Origin: Actinomadura physcomitrii
Lineage (GTDB): Bacteria; Actinomycetota; Actinomycetes; Streptosporangiales; Streptosporangiaceae
NCBI RefSeq assembly: GCF_008923205.2
Contig: NZ_WBMS02000004.1
Span: forward strand, 248,001-312,000
Reading direction: 5' to 3'
Length of the DNA: 64,000 nucleotides
Positions 14,634 through 24,780 of this stretch are shown here, in pieces. Positions within the stretch are counted from its first letter, which is position 1, and each line of letters opens with the position of its first letter. A program made the translations under genes and the position numbers. The notes below the pieces were generated by a model. The model worked only from the letters and a program-made list of their open reading frames with translations, did not search any database and was not told the DNA's origin.

Positions 14634-16300
14634 CGCATTGCCTCCGGGGCTTGTTCGAGGGAGGTGGTGGACGGGGTCGTGCCGGGCATGCCGAGCAGGA
14701 CCGGTTCCTTGGGCGGGCGCCAGGCGCTGGGCTTGCAGGCGTCCCGGCAGGAGCCCTCGGTGGAGCAGCACAGCGAGCAGATGTGCCCCTGGTGGAACGG
14801 GCAGGTGGCCATGTCCACGACGTCGTAGGAGCCGCCGCACACCGCGCAGGGCAGTTCGGTGGCGCCGTCGGGGAAGACGCTCGTCCGCGCGATGTACCAG
14901 CGGCCTCGGGTGGCCGCGGCGACGAGGGGCGGCAGGGCCAGCGCGAGGACGAAGGCGATGAAGGGCGACAGGTCGGCGGCCGTGGCGCCGAACGCGCCGT
15001 AGTAGGCGACGATCGAGACGGCCGCGGCGGCGACCATCGAGCCGAAGCCGACCGGGTTCACGTTGTACAGGTGGGCGCGGCGGAACTCCACCTCGGGCGG
15101 GCTGAGTTTCAGCCACCGCTTGTTGATGACCAGGTCGGACGCCATGGCGGCGATCCAGGCGATGCCGATGTTGGCGTACCAGGCCAGCACGGTGACGATG
15201 TGGGCGAAGATGTCGATCTCCATCAGGACCAGCGCGAGCGCGACCTGGAGGATCACCCACACCGCGCGGCCGGGGTGCCGGTGCAGCAGCCGGGAGAAGA
15301 AGTTCGACCACGACAGCGAGCCCGAGTAGGTGTTCATGATGTTGATCTTGAGTTGGGAGAGCAGCACCAGGACGCCCGCGAGGACGAGCGCCACCGTGTG
15401 GTCGCCGACCGCCCGCTCGTACACGACCGTGAACAGGTCGACCGGGACCGCGACGTGGTCGGGCGTCGTCGCGGTGTCGGCGTAGCCGACGAGCAGCGTG
15501 GACGCGAAGAAGATGAGGATGGCGAACAGGGACAGGCCGGGACCGCCCATCAGCACCGCGAGCCGCCATCTGCGGCGCCCCGCCGCGCCCTCGGGGTCGG
15601 GCATCAGCCGCAGGTAGTCGCCCTGTTCACCGATCTGCACCGCGAACGACAGCTGGGCGGCGGCGATGGTGAACACCGCGGTCAGCGTGATGCCGCCGGC
15701 GGCCACCGCGCCGTGCGCGGTCACCGGGTGGACCATGTGGTGGCCGGCGGAGGGGGAGGTCGCCGCGACGACCAGGGCGAAGCCGATCAGCAGGATCCAC
15801 AGCGGCCACGTCCACGCCTGGAACTTCGAGCTGAACGTCATCCCGTAGAGCGTGAGCGGCACCATCACGGCGGAGACGATCACGTACGAGATGTGGACGT
15901 CGACGTGGCACAGCGCGGTCACCGCCTGCGCCATGATCGCGCCCTCGTAGGCGAGGAAGATCAGCGTGTAGGTCGCGTAGACCAGCGAGGTCACCGTGGA
16001 GCCGAGGTAGCCGAACCCGGAACCGCGTGTGAGCAGGTCGATGTCGATGTGCCTTCGGGTGATGGCGAACGCGATCACGATGGTCAGCGGCAGCGTGACC
16101 ACGCTCGCGACGGCGAACCCCAGCAGCGAGCCGCCGAAGCCGAACTCGTTGACGAACGCGGCGTCCAGCGCGTATCCGGCCATGGCGGACAGGCCCACCA
16201 GGCAGCTCAGGAACACCATCCACGGCGACCAGGTGCGGAACGCGCTGGGTGTGTACCGCAGGGAGTAGTCCTCCATCTGCGGGTTCTCGGCCAGATCCAA
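14630..16300 (-). CDS. NCS1/purine-cytosine permease-like transporter with C-terminal Cys-rich module
   Basis: 556 residues. About twelve membrane segments occupy ~25-470, with the NCS1-type start (FRTWSPWMVFLSCLVGLSAM) and NIMNTYSGSLSWSNFF in the middle. After the last helix comes a soluble Cys-rich module near 490-530: CAVCGG, then CPFHQGHICSLCC and CRDACKP, spacing C-x2-C-x11-C-x6-C-x2-CC-x5-C-x3-C. As I recall, such modules in NCS1 proteins often precede a histidine kinase; here the chain ends ~28 residues later. The TTG at 16300 is preferred over the GTG at 16333 because AAGGAG lies six bases before it. Confidence 0.82.
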   Translation of the reverse strand: MDLAENPQMEDYSLRYTPSAFRTWSPWMVFLSCLVGLSAMAGYALDAAFVNEFGFGGSLLGFAVASVVTLPLTIVIAFAITRRHIDIDLLTRGSGFGYLGSTVTSLVYATYTLIFLAYEGAIMAQAVTALCHVDVHISYVIVSAVMVPLTLYGMTFSSKFQAWTWPLWILLIGFALVVAATSPSAGHHMVHPVTAHGAVAAGGITLTAVFTIAAAQLSFAVQIGEQGDYLRLMPDPEGAAGRRRWRLAVLMGGPGLSLFAILIFFASTLLVGYADTATTPDHVAVPVDLFTVVYERAVGDHTVALVLAGVLVLLSQLKINIMNTYSGSLSWSNFFSRLLHRHPGRAVWVILQVALALVLMEIDIFAHIVTVLAWYANIGIAWIAAMASDLVINKRWLKLSPPEVEFRRAHLYNVNPVGFGSMVAAAAVSIVAYYGAFGATAADLSPFIAFVLALALPPLVAAATRGRWYIARTSVFPDGATELPCAVCGGSYDVVDMATCPFHQGHICSLCCSTEGSCRDACKPSAWRPPKEPVLLGMPGTTPSTTSLEQAPEAMR

Positions 16301-16495
16301 ACCCGGCTCCTTTCCTAGCGGGGCGGCGGGCACCGCAGAAGCTAGGAACGGGATGTTTCTCCGGGGTGTCGGAACCGGTCGCGCCCCGTTACGCCGGGCC
16401 GTGCCCCGCGATGGGGGTTCTGGCCTGCGAGTTCGTGGGGGCGGGCGGAGCTTGCGCCGGGTCCGGACGGGTTTCGGCCGGTTCGGTGGCCCGAG

Positions 16496-17047
16496 TCACC
16501 CTCCTGTCAGACCGGCGCGGAGCGAGAGCAGGTGGTCGTGGAGGTCCGTCCAGGGGAACGTCGCTCCGCTCGGTGCGTCCGAGTCGGGGTTCGGCAGCGC
16601 GTCCGGGTTCAGCAGGACGGTGACGCCCCAGGCGCGGAGGTCGGCGACACTGCGCGGGAAGGCCGGGTGGCGGGCGAGGGCCGCGTTCGGCCAGGGGGCG
16701 GCGACGATCGGGCGGCCCAGCCCGACGGCCTCGTTGAGCAGGCCGAGGGCGAGGGTGTCGCTGATGCCGTGCGCCCACTTGTTGACGGTATTGAACGTCG
16801 CCGGGACGACGGCGAACGCGTCGGCGGGCGGCAGGACGTCGGGCTCCTCGGGCCGCTTGTAGTCGGAGCGGACGGGGAAGCCCGTCAGCGCGGCGAGCCG
16901 CGGGGCGTCGATGAACTTCGTGCCGGACGGCGTCGCGACGACGCAGACCGTCCAGCCGTCGCCGAGGAGCCGCTCGACGAAGGCCGGCAGGTCGGCGGCG
17001 GGGCGTCCGCCGCAGGCGATCACGTAGAGCACGGGACGTGCGGGCAC
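16496..17047 (-). CDS. Flavoprotein (Dfp/phosphopantothenoylcysteine decarboxylase-like)
   Basis: 183 residues, the size of the single HFCD-type flavoprotein domain (CoaBC N-domain, EpiD, UbiX relatives). Seen: an N-terminal beta-alpha start LYVIACGGRPAADLPAFV, VVATPSGTKFIDAPRL, and the FMN-site segment VVPATFNTVNKWAHGISDTLAL, where Asn and the following stretch match the PxxxNT motif of the family. The GTG at 17047 follows AGGAGG by four bases. The usual catalytic His and the substrate clamp are not evident, so the reaction is unknown. It stands alone between transporter and NTF2-like genes. Confidence 0.8.
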   Translation of the reverse strand: MPARPVLYVIACGGRPAADLPAFVERLLGDGWTVCVVATPSGTKFIDAPRLAALTGFPVRSDYKRPEEPDVLPPADAFAVVPATFNTVNKWAHGISDTLALGLLNEAVGLGRPIVAAPWPNAALARHPAFPRSVADLRAWGVTVLLNPDALPNPDSDAPSGATFPWTDLHDHLLSLRAGLTGG

Positions 17048-17092
17048 CCGGCCTCCTCGGTTCCGACCGGGTCCCAGCCTGCCACGTCCCGG

Positions 17093-17455
17093 TCAGGTCT
17101 CGACGTCGTCGGGTCCCCAGTGCGCCTCCATCCGGACGATCTTGCCGTCGGCGCCGAAGGTCATGACGTCGATGACGCGGATGCGCATGCCGGGGACATC
17201 GATGGTGAAGGCCATCGCGGCGGTGTCGCCGTGCGAGCCGCGGATGGGGGCGTCGAGCGACAGCTTCGCGCCGGCGGACACGGCGTTGCCGTAGAACTCC
17301 TCGATCGCGGCGCGGCCCTCCATCGGCGGGTTGCCGACCGGGTCGACCACGACGGCGTCGTCGGCGAACAGGCCGGTGACGGCCGCGGGGTCGCCGGAGT
17401 TGAAGCCGTCGACATAGGCCTGGAGCGTGCGCTTCATCTGTTCCTGGGGCAGCAT
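17093..17455 (-). CDS. SnoaL/ketosteroid isomerase-like (NTF2-fold) protein
   Basis: 120 residues. The start MKRTLQAYVDGFNSGDPAAVTGLFADDAVVVDP and the strands IEEFYGNAV and AAMAFTID...IRVIDVMTFGADGKIVRMEAHWG match the cone-shaped NTF2 fold of steroid delta-isomerase-like proteins. Two starts are possible: the ATG at 17455 and the ATG at 17437, the latter with a CAGGAA upstream. These folds serve as isomerases, cyclases or binding proteins, so no reaction can be assigned. Confidence 0.8.
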   Translation of the reverse strand: MLPQEQMKRTLQAYVDGFNSGDPAAVTGLFADDAVVVDPVGNPPMEGRAAIEEFYGNAVSAGAKLSLDAPIRGSHGDTAAMAFTIDVPGMRIRVIDVMTFGADGKIVRMEAHWGPDDVET

Positions 17456-17494
17456 GCGACAGAGGCTACCAAGCGCCTGCTTGGCCGCCTCTGG

Positions 17495-17848
17495 CTACCT
17501 GCAGGCGGCCACGCGCCCGGCGTGCTCGTCGGACGCGGCGCGCTCGGCGCACGCGGCCAGGCCTTCGAGGAGGTCCGCCGCGCCGCCGGCGGCCTCGTCG
17601 TAGTGCCAGTGCCGGACGAGCGCCTCGCCCTCGGGGCCGGGGTCGAAGCGCCCCTCGGCGAAGCAGCCCGCGACGGCCATCCGGACGATCACGCGGTCGC
17701 AGTCGTCCAGCTGCGCCACGTACGCGGCCGCGTCGATCAGGCCGATCGCGGCGCGGGCGTTGCGGCAGTCGTCGGCGCGGTCGGGGCGGGCGATCCGCCA
17801 CTGCGCGTACGGGCGCAGGTACTCCGCGATCATCACGGTTCGGTGCAC
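17495..17848 (-). CDS. Hypothetical protein, Cys/Ala-rich helical
   Basis: 117 residues from a GTG at 17848 with GAAGGA six bases before it. Not recognised. The sequence is mostly helical (ADDCRNARAAIGLIDAAAYVAQLDDCDRVIV, LVRHWHYDEAAGGAADLLEGLAACAERAA), with five cysteines and no membrane segment. Codon use has the expected high-GC third position, so it is likely real. It sits in the same orientation between the NTF2-like protein and the two-component regulator. Confidence 0.65.
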   Translation of the reverse strand: MHRTVMIAEYLRPYAQWRIARPDRADDCRNARAAIGLIDAAAYVAQLDDCDRVIVRMAVAGCFAEGRFDPGPEGEALVRHWHYDEAAGGAADLLEGLAACAERAASDEHAGRVAACR

Positions 17849-17969
17849 ACGAGGTCCTTCCGGGTTCCGGGACCTCCCATGCTGGAGACGGGGCCGCCGG
17901 CGGGCGGGCGCCTTGACCGAGGTCTTGCCGCCCGCTGACCGATCGATCGCGTCGGCCCGGCGCGGGTGG

Positions 17970-18632
17970 CTAGGACCCGGCCAGGCCGTGCCGGAAGGCG
18001 TAGGTGACGGCCTGCGCGCGGTCCCGCAGCCCGGCCTTGGCGAACAGGTTGTTGATGTGGGTCTTGACCGTCGCCTCGCTGATGAACAGGTCGCCGGCGA
18101 TCTCCGAGTTCGACCGGCCCTGCGCGATCAGCGCGAGCACCTCCGCCTCGCGCCGGGTCAGCCCGTCGGGCAGCTCGCCGCGGGCGGCGCGGACGGGCCG
18201 CTGATCGGCCGCGACCGCCTCGACCAGCCGGCGCTGGATCGCCGGGTCGAGCTGCGCCGCGCCGCCGCGCACCGCGGCGACCGCGCGGGCGATCTCGTCG
18301 GCGCCGGCGTCCTTGGTGAGGTACCCGCGCGCCCCCGCGCGCAGCGCCGCGAAGATCGACTCGTCGTCGGCGTAGGTGGTGAGCACGACGACCTCGACGT
18401 CCGGGTGCGCCTGCTTGATCCGCCGGGTCGCCTCCACCCCGTCCACCCGCGGCATCCGCAGGTCCATGAGCACCACGTCGGGCCGCAGCTCGCCGACCAT
18501 GGCGACGGCCTGCTCGCCGTCGCCCGCCGACCCGGCCACCTCGATGCCCGGCAGCAGTTCCAGCAGCAGGACCAGGCCCTCCCGCACCACCGTCTGGTCG
18601 TCGACGACCAGGATCCTCGTCTCGTCGCTCAC
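17970..18632 (-). CDS. NarL/FixJ-family response regulator
   Basis: 220 residues from a GTG at 18632. Receiver domain with LVVDDQ and phosphoacceptor Asp57 (VVLMDLRMP), then Thr/Lys switch residues in VVLTTYAD and YLTKDAG. The LuxR-type HTH is at ~155-215 (LTRREAEVLALIAQGRSNSEIAGDLFISEATVKTHINNLFAKAGLRDR). The kinase gene ends 16 bp upstream on the same strand, so they form an operon with the membrane-protein gene at 19782-20264. This is a different subfamily from the two DesR-like regulators in the window. Confidence 0.93.
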   Translation of the reverse strand: MSDETRILVVDDQTVVREGLVLLLELLPGIEVAGSAGDGEQAVAMVGELRPDVVLMDLRMPRVDGVEATRRIKQAHPDVEVVVLTTYADDESIFAALRAGARGYLTKDAGADEIARAVAAVRGGAAQLDPAIQRRLVEAVAADQRPVRAARGELPDGLTRREAEVLALIAQGRSNSEIAGDLFISEATVKTHINNLFAKAGLRDRAQAVTYAFRHGLAGS

Positions 18633-18648
18633 CGTGCCTCGTCCCGTG

Positions 18649-19785
18649 TCACGCCGGCACCCGGAGGGCGACGCGGAATCCCTTGCCCTCCGGCCCGGTC
18701 TCCAGGGTCCCACCGATCAGTTCCGCGCGCTCCCGCATGCCGACCAGCCCGTAGCCGCCGCCCTCGATCTCCAGGACCGGCTCGGTCGCGCCGGTGTCGG
18801 TCACCTCGAGGCCGACGGCGCCGCCGAGGTAGCGCAGCGTGATGCGCGCGCGGGCGCCGGGCGCGTGCTTGCGGACGTTGGTGAGCGCCTCCTGCGCCGT
18901 CCGGACGACCGCGAGCCCCGCCTGCGGGGGCAGCTCGCGCGGCACGCCGGTCACCTGGACGTCGCAGGGACGGCCCGTGCTGGCGTAGAACTCCTCGGCC
19001 AGCTCCGCGATGACCTCCTTCGGCTCGGGGATCTCGCCGCGGAGCGTTGCCAGCGCCCGCCTGGTCTCCTCCAGGCCGGACTTGGCGAGGTTGCGCGCGC
19101 GCTCGACCCGGTCGAGGGCCTGCACCCGGTCGCCGTCGCGCGACAGGAGCAGGCGCGCGCCCTCCAGGTGGACGATCTGCGCCGACAGCGAGTGGGCGAG
19201 GATGTCGTGGATCTCGCGCGCGATGTGCGATCGCTCGGCCAGCACCGCGTTGGCCGCCTCGGCGCGGCGGGTGGCCTCCTGCGCGAGGGCGCTCTGCCGG
19301 CTGGCGAGGGCGCCGAGGGTCAGGCCGACGAACGCGGCCATCAGCCCGTAGTCGGGGCCGCGGGCGAAGGCCTCCCCGAGCGCGCCGACGACGATCACGG
19401 TGGCGCCGCCGATGGCGAGGCCCCAGCGCACCGTCGTCCGCATGATGAGGGCCCACATGGCGGCCAGCGAGAAGAAGTACCCGCCGCCGCCGTGCGGGGC
19501 GAGGGCGTACAGCGACAGCGACGTGCCCATCGCCACCACGAGCAGCACCTTCCCCGCCCAGCGCCAGCGGGACTCCTGCGCGCGCCCCACCCACAGGCCG
19601 GCCCCCAGGAGCACGAACGTCGCGGTGTTGAGCAGGATCACCGCGAGGCCCGTGCCGTGCAGGGCCGGCGCGGGCGTGGAGTGCAGCAGCCCGCGCAGGT
19701 AGGCCGCGGCTCCCCAGATCAGCGCTACCGTGATCGCGATCGTCCGGGCGAGCCGGTCCTCGATGGTGAAGGGTCCGAACCTCAC
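18649..19785 (-). CDS. Membrane sensor histidine kinase (HisKA_3)
   Basis: 378 residues from a GTG at 19785 that overlaps the preceding stop as GTGA. Six hydrophobic segments (~15-33, 45-64, 78-95, 102-118, 122-137, 147-160) and a short coiled coil lead to the HisKA_3 motif REIHDILAHSL (His193). The HATPase domain shows AQEALTNVRKHA and GGGYGLVGMRERAELIGG. It partners the regulator just downstream. The signal sensed is unknown; the large membrane part with almost no extracytoplasmic loop suggests a lipid or envelope cue (inference). Confidence 0.92.
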   Translation of the reverse strand: MRFGPFTIEDRLARTIAITVALIWGAAAYLRGLLHSTPAPALHGTGLAVILLNTATFVLLGAGLWVGRAQESRWRWAGKVLLVVAMGTSLSLYALAPHGGGGYFFSLAAMWALIMRTTVRWGLAIGGATVIVVGALGEAFARGPDYGLMAAFVGLTLGALASRQSALAQEATRRAEAANAVLAERSHIAREIHDILAHSLSAQIVHLEGARLLLSRDGDRVQALDRVERARNLAKSGLEETRRALATLRGEIPEPKEVIAELAEEFYASTGRPCDVQVTGVPRELPPQAGLAVVRTAQEALTNVRKHAPGARARITLRYLGGAVGLEVTDTGATEPVLEIEGGGYGLVGMRERAELIGGTLETGPEGKGFRVALRVPA

Positions 19786-20264
19786 GATGCGACGCTGGCC
19801 GCTGCGGGCCCGGTGATCCGCCGTCCGCGCCAGGCGACCAGCAGGTTCTGGACGATGAGGGTCAGGGCGAGGAAGACCAGGAAGACGCTCGCGCCGAGCT
19901 TGAGGCCGAGCGCGTGCCCGGCGGCGAGGAACCCGACGCGGCTGAGGATCGACACCAGCCAGGCCGCGAGGGTCCAGCCGGTGCCGCGCCGCCACAGCTC
20001 GCCGTCCTTCTCCCGCCACAGCCGGACGGTGACGGCGCGCAGGGCGCCGAACGCGACGGCGGCGACGGCCTCGGCGGCGATGAGCGCGACGCTGAGCGCG
20101 ACGTGCGCGCCGTCGAGCAGGCCGCCCTGCGCCACGCCGATCACGGCGAGGACGGCCGGGAGGGTGTAGAGCCGCCGCTCGCCGACCGGCCTGGCGCGCA
20201 GCTGCCGGTAGAGGACCAGTGCGAGGACGGCGAGCGCGATGAGCACGTTGTCGGCGGTGTTCAT
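19782..20264 (-). CDS. Four-to-five-helix membrane protein (DUF1453/CcdC-like)
   Basis: 160 residues. The layout is a first helix (NVLIALAVLALVLYRQL), RRLYTLPAVLAVIGVAQGG, a central pair, then GFLAAGHALGLKLGASVFLVFLALTLIVQNLLVAWR. The RQLRARPVGERRLY segment and the overall topology resemble the small CcdC/DUF1453 membrane proteins. It is translationally coupled to the sensor kinase through a GTGA overlap, so it is probably an accessory or target of that two-component system. The ATG at 20264 is preceded by GAGG. Confidence 0.75.
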   Translation of the reverse strand: MNTADNVLIALAVLALVLYRQLRARPVGERRLYTLPAVLAVIGVAQGGLLDGAHVALSVALIAAEAVAAVAFGALRAVTVRLWREKDGELWRRGTGWTLAAWLVSILSRVGFLAAGHALGLKLGASVFLVFLALTLIVQNLLVAWRGRRITGPAAASVAS

Positions 20265-20324
20265 GGCCTCGACGCTAGGCCGGGGCGGCGGGCCCGGGGA
20301 TCAGCGCGCGGCTGGACTTCGGGG

Positions 20325-20344
20325 TCTCCACCGGCGGGTGGAGA
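20325..20344. promoter_or_regulatory. Inverted repeat TCTCCACC-GGCG-GGTGGAGA
   Basis: Perfect 8-bp arms with a 4-bp spacer, 61 bp upstream of the membrane-protein/kinase/regulator operon. It is a candidate operator for the operon's own NarL-type regulator, although its core is unlike the GACATYTGTC dyads of the two DesR-like loci. A weak terminator hairpin is the alternative, but both flanking genes start, rather than end, here. Confidence 0.5.
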
Positions 20345-20514
20345 ACGGTGCGTGAGCGGCGCCTCACCCGGCGAACAGCGCCAGTGAGAGCTGGCCTCTT
20401 CCGGCCAGGTGTGCGATCTTGCTACGAGAAACGCTCACGTTTTTGAATCGGGTACCACGTGGATCGCTCCATTGCGGTCCGCGCCCCCTCCCATGAAAGG
20501 CGCGTCCAGAACCC

Positions 20515-21387
20515 GTGAAATCCTTCCTCCGCGCCGCCGCAGTGGCGGCGCCTCTCACCCTGGCGCTCGGCGCGGTCGCCGCACCGGCCCAGGCGTCCCC
20601 CCAGGCCCCCGCGACGACCGCCGAGGCGCCGGCCCCCGGCGTCCCGGCGTTCGACTTCGCCAAGGACTGCCCGCCGCTGCCCGCCGGCATCGACCCCGCC
20701 CTCGGCCTGTGCATGCAGATGGTGGTGACCGGCGGCTCCATGAAGCTCGGCGGGCTCAGCCAGACCATCACCCAGCCGATGCGGATCACCGTCCAGTCGG
20801 TCCAGGCCGACGCCTCGTCGAACTCGGAGTTCACCAGCGTCACGCTGACCGGCAAGCCGATGACCATCCCCGGCGGCGTGCTCGGCCTGCTCGGCCTGAC
20901 CGTCCCCGGCCTCGACGACCTGCCGTTCAACAAGGTGCAGGTGCAGCCGAAGTACACCGGCGGCTTCACCTTCAACCTGCCGAACGCGGGCCTGGAGCTG
21001 AAAATCAAGATCATCAACGACGCGGTCGGGAAGGGCTGCTCGATCGGCTCCAAGAAGGACCCGGTCAAGCTCGACCTCGGCGTCGACCTCGGCCAGATCA
21101 GCATCGTGGACGAGGGCGACCCCGCCGACGCGTTCCACCACCCGCCCGTCCTGCACACCCCCGCCGCCGACACCACGTTCGCGGTGCCGAAGACGGACGG
21201 CTGCGGGCTGTTCGGGCCGGTGATCGACTGGAAGGCCGGGCTGCCGTCGGCGTCGGGCAACAACGCCGCGTCGTTCGACACCTACCTCGCGCTCGCGCCG
21301 TACGCGCCGTTGCCCGCGGCGTCCGCGCAGCGCAAGGCGGTGCAGGACCCGGTCCAGCAGCTGCGCAACCTGCACATCACCGGCTGA
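20515..21387 (+). CDS. Secreted protein of unknown function
   Basis: 290 residues from a GTG. A clear Sec signal peptide (MKSFLRAAAVAAPLTLALGAVAAPAQA) with cleavage near 27, followed by an Ala/Pro stretch. The mature part is beta-rich and contains four cysteines (DCPPLP, LCMQM, GCSIG, GCGLF) that could pair outside the cell. Repeated Gly/Leu turns (GGVLGLLGLTVPGLDDLPF) and SMKLGGLSQTITQPMRI are its most distinctive segments. I recognise no family by function. It is flanked by a divergent two-component operon and a convergent parE. Confidence 0.8.
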   Translation: MKSFLRAAAVAAPLTLALGAVAAPAQASPQAPATTAEAPAPGVPAFDFAKDCPPLPAGIDPALGLCMQMVVTGGSMKLGGLSQTITQPMRITVQSVQADASSNSEFTSVTLTGKPMTIPGGVLGLLGLTVPGLDDLPFNKVQVQPKYTGGFTFNLPNAGLELKIKIINDAVGKGCSIGSKKDPVKLDLGVDLGQISIVDEGDPADAFHHPPVLHTPAADTTFAVPKTDGCGLFGPVIDWKAGLPSASGNNAASFDTYLALAPYAPLPAASAQRKAVQDPVQQLRNLHITG

Positions 21388-21511
21388 CGCGCGGCAGGCG
21401 CTGACGCGAGACCCGCGCCGACGTACCCCTCCCCGGGGCCGTGCACGACCCGACGGCCCCGGCCCCGCACCGGCGCGCACCCGCACCGGCGCGCACCGCG
21501 CGACCGGCTCG

Positions 21512-21539
21512 CCGGGGGTGGCACCCGCACCACCCCCGG
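21512..21539. terminator. Hairpin terminator between convergent genes
   Basis: CCGGGGGTGG (21512-21521) pairs with 21530-21539 around an 8-base loop. It lies between the secreted-protein gene and parE, which converge here, so it can serve both. Confidence 0.75.
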
Positions 21540-21548
21540 AGGGAGCGG

Positions 21549-23615
<2,067 letters not shown>

Positions 23616-23826
23616 CGCTTCGGCGGTCGCGGCGGTCAACTGCTTGTGCTCCTCGGGGGTAGGACATTCGGCAAGAGAGTACCCCCGGGCACCGACAGAC
23701 GTTCGAAAGGCTCGCCGCCGCGGCCTTCCGGACACGTCCTCGTCGACGATCTTGCGGGCGCTCCGGGGCTGCTCCGGGCCTGCTCCGGGAGGTTCCCGCC
23801 CAACCCGGGGTGGAGTACCGCAACGT

Positions 23827-23840
23827 CCACCTATAGGTGG
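23827..23840. promoter_or_regulatory. Perfect 14-bp palindrome CCACCTATAGGTGG
   Basis: An uninterrupted palindrome 38 bp upstream of the ABC-transporter start, within an otherwise ordinary 262-bp gap between divergent parE and ABC genes. Position and symmetry suggest a repressor site overlapping the promoter of the ABC operon. No TetR or MarR gene lies next to it, so the regulator would act from elsewhere. Confidence 0.55.
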
Positions 23841-23877
23841 GTGTTTCGGACCGCCTCGTTTCCCTAATGTCCTGGTC

Positions 23878-24780
23878 ATGGCAGAAACGATCGAGGTCAG
23901 CGGGCTCCGCAAGCGCTACGGGGACGTCAACGCGGTCGACGGGGTGACGTTCTCCGTCGCCGAGGGCGAGTTCTTCGGGATCCTCGGGCCGAACGGGGCC
24001 GGCAAGACGACGACCCTGGAGATCGTCGAGGGGCTGCGCCAGGCCGACGACGGCGCGGTCTGCGTCCTCGGCCTCCCCCCGTGGCCCCGCAACCCCCGGC
24101 TCCTCCCCCGGATCGGCGTGCAACTGCAGGCGTCGTCGTTCTTCGAGCGGCTCACCGCGCGCGAGCAGCTCCAGACGTTCGGGTCGCTGTACGGCGTGCC
24201 GCCGAAGAAGGCCGACGCGATGCTGGAGGCCGTGGGCCTCGCCGACAAGGCGGACGTGCGGGTGGAGAAGCTGTCGGGCGGGCAGGCGCAGCGGCTGTCG
24301 ATCGCGTGCGCGCTCGTCCACGACCCGGAGCTGGTCTTCCTGGACGAGCCGACCGCCGCGCTGGACCCGCAGGCCCGGCGCAACCTGTGGGACGTGCTGA
24401 GCGCGATCAACACCGAGGGCCGCACCATCGTCCTCACCACGCACTACATGGACGAGGCGGAGGCGCTCTGCGACCGCGTCGCGATCATGGACGCGGGCCG
24501 GATCCTGCGGCTCGGCCCGCCCGCGGTGCTGGTGCGCGGCCTGGACGCGCCGGCCCGGATCAGCATCGCCAGCGGCCTGCTGGACGCCGACGACGCCCGT
24601 CGGCTGCCGGGCGCCGACGACGTCGAGGACGACGGCGTCTCGCTGACCATCTCCACCCGGGACCCCTCCGCGGTGGTGGCGGCCATGGCCGCCAAGGACG
24701 CGCTGGACGGGGTGCAGATCCGCGGCGCGACCCTCGAGGACGTCTTTCTGGAGCTCACCGGACGGGAGTACAGGGCGTGA
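23878..24780 (+). CDS. ABC transporter ATP-binding protein (DrrA-type)
   Basis: 300 residues. Walker A GPNGAGKTT, Q-loop VQLQASSFFERLTAREQL, signature LSGGQAQRLSIA, Walker B LVFLDEPTAALDP and H-loop TTHYMDEAE are all intact. A ~80-residue C-terminal extension resembles the regulatory tail of DrrA/daunorubicin-type exporters. The GTGA overlap with the next gene makes it the energy subunit of that permease. Probable role: export of a drug, lipid or peptide (family knowledge); no substrate evidence. Confidence 0.93.
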   Translation: MAETIEVSGLRKRYGDVNAVDGVTFSVAEGEFFGILGPNGAGKTTTLEIVEGLRQADDGAVCVLGLPPWPRNPRLLPRIGVQLQASSFFERLTAREQLQTFGSLYGVPPKKADAMLEAVGLADKADVRVEKLSGGQAQRLSIACALVHDPELVFLDEPTAALDPQARRNLWDVLSAINTEGRTIVLTTHYMDEAEALCDRVAIMDAGRILRLGPPAVLVRGLDAPARISIASGLLDADDARRLPGADDVEDDGVSLTISTRDPSAVVAAMAAKDALDGVQIRGATLEDVFLELTGREYRA

